A stretch of 34,137 nt of DNA. Origin: Actinomycetota bacterium (lineage in GTDB: Bacteria > Actinomycetota > Actinomycetes > Nanopelagicales > Nanopelagicaceae). Numbering within the stretch: position 1 is the first letter of the stretch; each line of letters opens with the position of its first letter. Positions 23,304 to 29,704 of the stretch are shown one piece after another. Both the position numbers and the translations under genes were made by a program. The stretch is from the NCBI GenBank assembly GCA_009700025.1, contig WLMW01000008.1:1-34137 (forward strand). Reading direction: 5' to 3'. Under the pieces are notes generated by a model. It did not search any database and was not told the DNA's origin. It saw only the letters and a list, made by a program, of their open reading frames with translations.

Positions 23304-24389
23304 TTAGCCAAGGGCGAGCGCGGATCTGATGACACTGCCCACTGATTCGACCTCTACAAGGAAGCCATCGTGGCCAAATGGTGATGAAATCGTGACCAAC
23401 GGCTGGGCGTGAGGGGTAAACTCGACGATTTCTGACTGAAGTCTGACTGGAAACAGGCGGTCACTATCAATTGAGACAGCTACTACTGGAACATTGATGC
23501 TCGATAGAGCTGCGGCGACTCCCCCGCGATCTCTGCCAATGTCATGTGAAATCATTGCTTCGGTGAGCGCGATGTAGGTATTGGCGTCAAAACGCTTGGC
23601 TAACTTGTCTGCCTGGTGGTCTAAATAGGACTCAACAGCATACCGACCTGTGTCATCCCCCTGAAGTTCGCGTCCAAAGCGAATATCCATCTCCGCCTCA
23701 GTTCGATAAGTCAGATGCGCGATACGCCGAGCTATTCCCATGCCAGTGATAGGTCCCAGCTCTTGCTCGTAATAGTCACCTTCATAGAAATGAGGATCGG
23801 TTTTTATCGCTCGAAGTTCGATAGACCATGTTCCAATTTGATCACCCGTTGCAACGGCCGAAGATCCGATAGTGCAGATGGCTCCAACGCGATGCGGCAA
23901 CTGCACTGCCCATTCGAGCGAACGCATTCCGCCTAGAGATGGACCAACCGCCAATGTGTACTTAGTAATTCCTAGCGCATCGCTGAAAGCAACTTCGGCG
24001 GCGACCATGTCTCGAATCGTGACAGAGGGAAAACGTGAACCGTAACGACGGCCATCAGGTGCAATCGATGAGGGGCCAGTACTTCCCTGACAGCCCCCAA
24101 TGACGTTTGGACATACGATGAAATATTTATCACTATCAAATGGCATGCCTGGTCCAACCATTGATGGCCACCAGCCCGGCACATCTGACCAACCAGTCAT
24201 TGCATGGTTAACTAAAATCGCATTGTCTTTTTCTTTATTAAGAACACCCCAACTTTGATAAGCAATCGTGATGTTCTCTAATGTCTCACCATTTTCAAGA
24301 GTGAGGTCACCAATATTTACAAAAAGGCGATCACCGGGTGCATGGGTTTCAAGCCATGCCCCGGTAATCGAAGCCTTTATGTCTGCCAT
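23304..24389 (-). CDS. metX: Homoserine O-acyltransferase MetX
   Basis: 361 residues of the alpha/beta-hydrolase MetX family. The nucleophile is Ser151 in GPSLGGMRSLEW, with the oxyanion region NHAMTGWSDV and the late catalytic pair Asp (about 310, in DSDRLFP) and His (about 340, in FGHDGF). It activates homoserine for methionine synthesis. O-acetylhomoserine is the likely product because the partner is MetY, but the nucleophile elbow reads GPSLGG rather than GGSMGG, so succinyl transfer is not excluded. The ATG shares one base with the metY stop (TAATG), indicating coupling. Confidence 0.9.
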   Translation of the reverse strand: MADIKASITGAWLETHAPGDRLFVNIGDLTLENGETLENITIAYQSWGVLNKEKDNAILVNHAMTGWSDVPGWWPSMVGPGMPFDSDKYFIVCPNVIGGCQGSTGPSSIAPDGRRYGSRFPSVTIRDMVAAEVAFSDALGITKYTLAVGPSLGGMRSLEWAVQLPHRVGAICTIGSSAVATGDQIGTWSIELRAIKTDPHFYEGDYYEQELGPITGMGIARRIAHLTYRTEAEMDIRFGRELQGDDTGRYAVESYLDHQADKLAKRFDANTYIALTEAMISHDIGRDRGGVAAALSSINVPVVAVSIDSDRLFPVRLQSEIVEFTPHAQPLVTISSPFGHDGFLVEVESVGSVIRSALALG

Positions 24390-25711
24390 TACTTAGCCGC
24401 AGCAAACCCGTCAATGAGATCTGCTTTGATATCTGCAAAGTCTTCAAGACCGACAGACAAACGAATCAGACCTGGAGTAACACCTGCATTTAACAACTCA
24501 TCGGCCGAAAGCTGCGAATGTGTCGTAGATGCTGGATGAATCACGAGCGAACGCACGTCACCGATGTTGGCAACGTGTGAATGCAAAGTTAAAGCTTCTA
24601 CGAACTTTTTACCGGCCTCGATGCCGCCCTTGATTTCAAAGGATAAAACCGAGCCAGAGCCTTTAGGCGCGTACTTAATGGCAAGTGCGTTATATGGTGA
24701 ATTAGCCAGTGATGAATAGTTAACTTTCTCCACCTGTGGGTGCTCAGCAAGCCATGTTGCAACGGCCTTAGCATTTTCTAAGTGTTGCTTCATGCGAAGC
24801 GTTAATGTCTCTAGACCTTGCGCAACTAACCAAGCGTTAAATGGACTCACGGCAGCGCCTATATCGCGCAGCAATGTCAAGCGAATTTTAAAGATGTAAG
24901 CCAGATTTGCACCAAATGCACTTCCGACTCCAAGTGCCTGTGCATAGACCAAGCCATGATAAGAAGGATCAGGAGTATTAAAACTTTTGAATTTTTCTGG
25001 GTACTGCGCATAGTCAAAATTACCTGAATCCACAATGGCACCAACAACAGCGTTTCCATGTCCACCTAAGAATTTAGTTGCTGAGTGAACTACAACATCT
25101 GCACCGAATTCAATTGGCTTAATAACATAAGGGGTGGCAACTGTGTTATCGACAATCAAAGGAACATGGCTTTCATGTGCAACCTTTGCAACTGCTGCAA
25201 TATCTAAGATGTCGTTGTTTGGATTTGAAATCGTCTCACCAAAGAATGCTTTAGTATTTGGTCGAACTGCTTTGCGCCATTCCTCAGGATCATTGGGATT
25301 ATCAACGAATGTTACTTCGACGCCAAAAGTTGGCAACGTGTAATGGAACAAGTTGTATGTTCCGCCATAGAGATACTTGGATGACACTATGTGATCTCCA
25401 GCAGTTGCAACTGCAAGAACTGCAAAAGTTGTTGCGGCCGAACCAGAAGCGAGTAGAAGAGCTGCAACACCACCTTCAAGAGATGCAATTCGCTTTTCAA
25501 CTACGTCCTGCGTCGGATTCATAATGCGGGTATAAATGTTTCCAAGCTCTGCTAATCCAAATAAATCAGCGGCATGTTTAGTGTCGCGGAATTGATATGC
25601 AGTTGTCTGATAAAGCGGAAGTGCGCGAGCGCCAGTTGTTGGATCTGCTACTTGCCCTGCATGAATCTGACGGGTTTCAAAACCCGCTTCGTCAAAAGAA
25701 AACGTTGACAT
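24389..25711 (-). CDS. metY: O-acetylhomoserine sulfhydrylase MetY
   Basis: 440 residues of the Cys/Met PLP-dependent family. Lys213 in HSATKFLGGHG is the cofactor lysine; TRIMNPTQDVVEKRIASLEGG and ASGSAATTFA are typical blocks, and VDNTVATPY holds the PLP aspartate. The length (about 430-440) and sequence favour MetY, which uses sulfide directly, over MetB/MetZ (about 380-400). The ATG has GGGAGGA about 9 nt upstream, partly within a hairpin. The gene is preceded by a SAM-IV riboswitch, so metY-metX should be shut off when S-adenosylmethionine is abundant. Confidence 0.93.
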   Translation of the reverse strand: MSTFSFDEAGFETRQIHAGQVADPTTGARALPLYQTTAYQFRDTKHAADLFGLAELGNIYTRIMNPTQDVVEKRIASLEGGVAALLLASGSAATTFAVLAVATAGDHIVSSKYLYGGTYNLFHYTLPTFGVEVTFVDNPNDPEEWRKAVRPNTKAFFGETISNPNNDILDIAAVAKVAHESHVPLIVDNTVATPYVIKPIEFGADVVVHSATKFLGGHGNAVVGAIVDSGNFDYAQYPEKFKSFNTPDPSYHGLVYAQALGVGSAFGANLAYIFKIRLTLLRDIGAAVSPFNAWLVAQGLETLTLRMKQHLENAKAVATWLAEHPQVEKVNYSSLANSPYNALAIKYAPKGSGSVLSFEIKGGIEAGKKFVEALTLHSHVANIGDVRSLVIHPASTTHSQLSADELLNAGVTPGLIRLSVGLEDFADIKADLIDGFAAAK

Positions 25712-25723
25712 GTGCTGTATTCC

Positions 25724-25737
25724 TCCCAGTTATGGGA
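25724..25737 (-). promoter_or_regulatory. Hairpin over the metY Shine-Dalgarno (probable expression platform)
   Basis: In the mRNA, TCCCA-TAAC-TGGGA forms a 5-bp stem whose 3' arm contains the first part of the Shine-Dalgarno GGGAGGA. Pairing would hide the ribosome binding site. No U-tract follows, which fits translational rather than transcriptional control. Confidence 0.5.
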
Positions 25738-25784
25738 CCACTCATGTACCTATGCCGACGCTGGCACTACTTATACATTCGAGT

Positions 25785-25899
25785 GATCCACGCTTATCGA
25801 TGGCGTTGTTGCTATCGATCTGGTCTTCACCCGGAGCACCCCACCGTGGTGGAGGGTTGCCGTCTAGTAAGCCGGGGCTAAACACTAGAACTCATGACC
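25785..25899 (-). ncRNA. SAM-IV riboswitch aptamer
   Basis: The transcribed strand carries the SAM-IV core in order: GGTCATGAG (25899-25891), AGCCCCGGCTTACTAGACGG, CAACCCTCCACCACGGTGG, then GGTGCTCCGGGTGAAGACC. The 5' GGTC pairs with the GACC at 25822-25825 (P1). A second helical region, GATCGATAGC...ATCGATAAGC...GGATC, follows to 25785, as in the mycobacterial SAM-IV RNA of known structure. It binds S-adenosylmethionine and sits upstream of metY-metX, the expected target. The SAM-I type is less likely because of the CCCCGG...CCGG core and the helices outside P1. Confidence 0.9.
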
Positions 25900-25906
25900 T
25901 GGCTAA

Positions 25907-25935
25907 ACCCTAACAGAGAGAAAGCCTTAGTTAAA
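25907..25935 (-). promoter_or_regulatory. Promoter TTTAAC-17 bp-TAGGGT of the metY riboswitch
   Basis: TTTAAC (25930-25935) and TAGGGT (25907-25912) are 17 bp apart on the minus strand. The predicted start is near 25900, so the transcript would begin at the first base of the aptamer. The -35 overlaps the stop region of the upstream DUF4192-like gene. Confidence 0.6.
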
Positions 25936-26472
25936 AATCCCGGCAGTAACTTTTGGGTGCAGCTCTGTGCGCATAGCGGCAAAGGCAGTGGCGGGCCAGC
26001 CAGATCCAAAGACCCGGCGCAAAAGAATCGTGAGTGAATAGTTTGGTTGATCAATGGTTGCTCGATCGAGTGCTTGGTATGCCAGCGAAACATTTCCCTG
26101 CTCATAAGCCAAAGTTGCAAAGAGGCAGGCTACTGGAGCGACAAAGCCTTCAGGTGCTACTTGGAGTAGGTATCTCCACATCCCCCAATACGTTTGAAAG
26201 CTGGTGACGCTATGTGAACCCAATGCAAAGTCACGAACTTGGATATCACTCAAGCGACCTATCACTTTTGCGATTTGTTCGCGTTTACTGAATTCACCAA
26301 ACTCTTGAAACTCCACCGCTAAATCTATGACTGCCGTTGCGCCATCGCGTTGAGAATCATTGAGGTTCGGCGATTCTTCGGGCACTGCAAAGCTGGAAAC
26401 CAACGTAATGAAACTATCCTCACCTGCCAATTCTGTAGAAGTTACTGAGTCTGTGTTGTTTTCAGTTGTCAT
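25927..26472 (-). CDS. DUF4192-like protein, C-terminal half only
   Basis: 181 residues from the ATG at 26472. The second half (YLLQVAPEGFVAPVACLFAT through LAYEQGNVSLAYQALDRA and QPNYSLTILLRRVF) resembles the C-terminal part of actinobacterial DUF4192 proteins, which are usually about twice as long. The first 45 residues are polar and Ser/Thr/Glu-rich. Function is unknown. The frame is open to 26541, but 26472 is preferred because it lies just past the stop of the preceding gene. No remnant of the missing N-terminal half is visible upstream, so this is a short form rather than a fresh frameshift. Confidence 0.65.
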   Translation of the reverse strand: MTTENNTDSVTSTELAGEDSFITLVSSFAVPEESPNLNDSQRDGATAVIDLAVEFQEFGEFSKREQIAKVIGRLSDIQVRDFALGSHSVTSFQTYWGMWRYLLQVAPEGFVAPVACLFATLAYEQGNVSLAYQALDRATIDQPNYSLTILLRRVFGSGWPATAFAAMRTELHPKVTAGIFN

Positions 26473-26479
26473 AGATTGC

Positions 26480-27178
26480 TCATTTCGTAAAGTGAGTAGG
26501 GGCTGATACAACAGTGACCGTTGCCACCGAGGTCTTAACAATCTGTCCAGTTATTGCGCGCACTGCTCCGTTATGGGTAAAACTTCCATTCCATGTTGTC
26601 AAAAGAACTACTGCATAAGTTCCTGGTTTCCTATAAGTGTGAGTTATCACTTGATGCGGATATGGCGCTCCGATATTGGTTGTCGCCCAGACTGAGCCGT
26701 CACCAAATGACCAGATGAAACCTGGGCGCAGTCCCACATCTACAATCTCTCCAATAATGTTTACTCGACTTTGAAATATTTGTGGAACATCTACCCAGAA
26801 AATAACTGGAACCTGTACTAGCGGTTCAAGGGCTGGTTGAAAAGCAATCCCTCCCGTGGGAACTAACTTTGTTAAGCGATCACTGAGATTGGCCGTTTGG
26901 GTCGCGGTTTTTGGCTTAACTATCCGTGGCTTATACGTGCGTTTTACATAGGGATGCGGACTCGGCGATGGTTTAGGTGGAAACCACAATGTGGCGGTCG
27001 GCGATGGCTTAGGTCGCGGGGGTTTCTTCACTTGTGAAGTTCCGGGTTTCTGAGCTTCAATAATAATTTGGTTATCTTGGGTATAAACATCCACGCACAC
27101 GGGCAAGGCACAAACGGCAATTGCAGATGTGGGGAGTGAAAAAAGCATAATAAAACTGATAATGAGTGAGCGTTTCAT
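26480..27178 (-). CDS. Secreted or anchored PKD-domain protein
   Basis: 232 residues. Residues 1-22 (MKRSLIISFIMLFSLPTSAI) form a signal peptide, with cleavage probably after SAIA. A Pro/Lys-rich segment (PPRPKPSPTATLWFPPKPSP) of wall-spanning character follows. The C-terminal half contains a PKD-type Ig-like fold: FIWSFGDGSVW, then HTYRKPGTYAVVLLTTW. Such domains usually mediate extracellular protein or carbohydrate binding. The start at 27178 rather than 27202 is set by TATCGT 7 nt upstream (leaderless). It probably forms an operon with the DUF4192-like gene 7 bp downstream. Confidence 0.75.
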   Translation of the reverse strand: MKRSLIISFIMLFSLPTSAIAVCALPVCVDVYTQDNQIIIEAQKPGTSQVKKPPRPKPSPTATLWFPPKPSPSPHPYVKRTYKPRIVKPKTATQTANLSDRLTKLVPTGGIAFQPALEPLVQVPVIFWVDVPQIFQSRVNIIGEIVDVGLRPGFIWSFGDGSVWATTNIGAPYPHQVITHTYRKPGTYAVVLLTTWNGSFTHNGAVRAITGQIVKTSVATVTVVSAPTHFTK

Positions 27179-27185
27179 GCGCGCC

Positions 27186-27191
27186 ACGATA
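27186..27191 (-). promoter_or_regulatory. -10 element TATCGT of the PKD-protein gene, leaderless
   Basis: TATCGT is followed by 7 nt and the ATG at 27178. TTAACA (27207-27212) lies 15 bp upstream as a possible -35. Confidence 0.55.
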
Positions 27192-27258
27192 AGTGCGAGC
27201 AACGACTGTTAACCGACTTCACAGCACTAACTGTGGATAGTTGTGAGAGTCTTTATCC

Positions 27259-27717
27259 ATGGTGGCGCGCGATGGTGATGGTTGGTTGTTATGCGACTGC
27301 GGAAATAAGCACTGGGGTCTAAACGGTGCAGCCGGGATTTTATTAGTGCGCGGCCAGCAAATTTTGCTACAGCATCGGGCCCCCTGGGTCCACAACGGAG
27401 ATACGTGGGGAATTCCTGGTGGCGCTAGAGATAGTCATGAAAGCGTGCTGGAAGGTGCGATTCGTGAAGCAGTTGAAGAAACTGGTGTTGATCCACAGTT
27501 GATCCAGGCGTTACACACCTTTAGTGATGACCACGGTAACTGGCGCTATGACACTGTTATTGCACGTGCCGGCCAAGATTTAATCGCACATGAAGTCAAC
27601 GACGAGTCTCATGAAGTTCGCTGGGTGGATATTGATTCGGTTTCAGATTTAAATCTTCATCCTAGTTTTGCAAAAACTTGGCCCGAGCTAAAGGCTCTCA
27701 TTCAAACGCTTCAGTGA
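27259..27717 (+). CDS. NUDIX hydrolase
   Basis: 152 residues. The NUDIX box is complete (residues 55-77): G-x5-E (GARDSHE), then REAVEETGV. The start LLCDCGNKHWGLNGAAGILL is shared with a group of actinobacterial NUDIX proteins; its two Cys and His might bind a metal. The family hydrolyses nucleoside diphosphates linked to another moiety; the substrate is unknown. GAGAG lies 9 nt before the ATG. The last 30 bp overlap the 3' end of dinG on the opposite strand, the longest overlap in the window. Confidence 0.9.
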   Translation: MVARDGDGWLLCDCGNKHWGLNGAAGILLVRGQQILLQHRAPWVHNGDTWGIPGGARDSHESVLEGAIREAVEETGVDPQLIQALHTFSDDHGNWRYDTVIARAGQDLIAHEVNDESHEVRWVDIDSVSDLNLHPSFAKTWPELKALIQTLQ

Positions 27718-29679
27718 ATCACGCACTACATCTTTATCTGAAGTTCGCCAGAGCGGTGGCATAGAGTTTAAAAGAACGCTTCCATATCGCTTGGTAACAA
27801 TTCGCGAATCTAGAATTGCGACAACACCGCGATCATCAACTGACCTAATCAAACGCCCGGTCCCCTGTGCTAAAAGAAGCGCTGCCCGTGGCAAAGAAAC
27901 CTGCATAAAACCACTGCCGCCAGCTGCATCGGCTTGTGCGGCACGCGCCGACATCACGGGTTCATCGGGTCTTGGAAATGGAATGCGATCGATAGCAACC
28001 AGGATGCAACTATTGCCGGGAACATCTACTCCTTGCCACAGTGACATGGTGCCAAGCAGAATCGAAGTTTCATCTTTTGCAAATTTTTCGACCAACGGAC
28101 CAACTGCGTCTCCACGCTTTTGCGTAAAAATCCTAATCGGAAGTTCGGCAAGAACTTTGCGCAAATGTGCATCTGCAGCTTCTACTCCACGCCAGGATGA
28201 AAATAACGCCAAGGTACGCCCACCCGCTGCATCAATGAGTTCGCCGAGCTCGGTGAGAACTTCGATGCTGGGCCCATCGCGGCCTGGTTCGGGTAAATGC
28301 TTTGGCATATACAAAACACCTTGGTTAGCGAAATCAAAGGGCGAACCAACATCGAGCATCTGCACATTTGCAGGATCAACTTCGCCGGCTTTGCTCTCAC
28401 TATTTAATTCTTCACCCACCAGAAAACCAATACTTTTTGCCAAAGCATTAAATGAATTACCGACAGTTAACGTGGCTGACGTTGCAATCACTGGAGTTTG
28501 GGTCAATAGATTTTCCCGCAAAACATCTGATACTGAAAGTGGCGCTAAATGCAAAGTCGAAAAAGTTGGTTCATACCAAAGAACAAAACCATCACCGAGT
28601 TTGAGCAATGTCGCCGCCGTTGTAGAGATTTCGCTGACAGCGCCTTTTACTCGTGCGCGTTCTGCCAAAATATCGGTGTCGATGATTTCGTCATCGGCGG
28701 AAAGAAACTGCGTAATTGCTTGGGCGCTTTCGCGCACTTTTCTGATGGGCGATTCCAGCGATTGCGGAATCTCTTCTAGTCGACCTTGGGCTAAAAAATC
28801 ACCTCTGATTGATTCGCCATAATCAACCATGGATTCATGAAAATCATTGGCGGCTTTATGAAAAGCATCTGAGAGCTTGCCCGGCATGAATTTACGGGCC
28901 ATCGCCGATGCACGCAGAACTCGCGCTGATGTGAGTTCCTCTGTTACCGCCTGAGTTGCCCGATCCATAAATTCGTGTGCTTCATCTAGTACAACTGCGT
29001 CGCGCTCTGGCAAAATCGGATGTGAATCAACGATTTCAATTGCCAGCAGGGTGTGATTAGTGACGACAACATCTGCTCCTTGTGCTTTAGCTTTTGCATT
29101 GGCGGCAAAGCACTGCGAACCAAATGCACACTTATCTGCACCTACACATTCGCGACCAGAAACTGAGTTCGCTGCCCAGACTCGCCGATCTACTTCTGGG
29201 GCATCATCTCGGTCCCCTGATACTCCGGACTTACGCGCCCATTCATGGAGCCGCTTGGCATCCTTTTCTAGAGTCGAAATTCCCAACATGATTTCGCCAT
29301 CGGGATCTGGCTCTTCGCTATTCATTTTTTGCAGACAAATATAGTTTCCAACGCCTTTATAAATTGCATAAGTAATTTCTCGGCCCAAGACTTTTTCTAG
29401 GGCTGGAACAACCGCAGGTAAATCACGTTCAACTAACTGACGCTGCAAGGCCAATGTGGCAGTTGCGACTAATACTTTGCGCCCATGGACAAGCGGCGGG
29501 ACTATATAGGCAAGTGATTTTCCAGTACCGGTACCGGCCTGAACCATTAAGTGATGGCCATCAGTCAGCGCATTTGCAACGGCTTCGGCCATTTCAATCT
29601 GACCTTCGCGAGGTGCACCACCGATTGCAGTAACTGCCGCATCAAGTGCTTGGCGCACCTTTGCTGACATATCACTCAT
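27688..29679 (-). CDS. dinG: DinG/XPD-family DNA helicase with iron-sulfur cluster motif
   Basis: 663 residues. Walker A AGTGTGKS (48-55) and the DEAH box (232-235) frame an iron-sulfur domain with Cys115, Cys178, Cys184 and Cys190, the four-Cys pattern of XPD-type helicases. C-terminal motifs include GTMSLWQGVDVPG and QGTGRLIRS. Such helicases unwind DNA 5' to 3' and handle R-loops, forks or G-quadruplexes. No exonuclease domain is attached. The ATG at 29679 lies 6 nt after TAAGGT, so the transcript is probably leaderless. A second Met at codon 4 is a less likely start. Confidence 0.92.
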   Translation of the reverse strand: MSDMSAKVRQALDAAVTAIGGAPREGQIEMAEAVANALTDGHHLMVQAGTGTGKSLAYIVPPLVHGRKVLVATATLALQRQLVERDLPAVVPALEKVLGREITYAIYKGVGNYICLQKMNSEEPDPDGEIMLGISTLEKDAKRLHEWARKSGVSGDRDDAPEVDRRVWAANSVSGRECVGADKCAFGSQCFAANAKAKAQGADVVVTNHTLLAIEIVDSHPILPERDAVVLDEAHEFMDRATQAVTEELTSARVLRASAMARKFMPGKLSDAFHKAANDFHESMVDYGESIRGDFLAQGRLEEIPQSLESPIRKVRESAQAITQFLSADDEIIDTDILAERARVKGAVSEISTTAATLLKLGDGFVLWYEPTFSTLHLAPLSVSDVLRENLLTQTPVIATSATLTVGNSFNALAKSIGFLVGEELNSESKAGEVDPANVQMLDVGSPFDFANQGVLYMPKHLPEPGRDGPSIEVLTELGELIDAAGGRTLALFSSWRGVEAADAHLRKVLAELPIRIFTQKRGDAVGPLVEKFAKDETSILLGTMSLWQGVDVPGNSCILVAIDRIPFPRPDEPVMSARAAQADAAGGSGFMQVSLPRAALLLAQGTGRLIRSVDDRGVVAILDSRIVTKRYGSVLLNSMPPLWRTSDKDVVRDSLKRLNESL

Positions 29680-29685
29680 GGGGCA

Positions 29686-29691
29686 ACCTTA
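29686..29691 (-). promoter_or_regulatory. -10 element TAAGGT of dinG, leaderless
   Basis: TAAGGT on the minus strand is followed by 6 nt and the ATG at 29679. It lies in the 25-bp gap after ppdK, so dinG can be transcribed independently. Confidence 0.55.
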
Positions 29692-29704
29692 TCGCCCGCT
29701 GGTG

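Noticed and set aside
27791-28822. 343-codon open frame on the plus strand opposite dinG
   Set aside because: It is antisense to conserved helicase motifs, its translation is Ser/Arg-rich without any domain, and no promoter or ribosome site precedes it.
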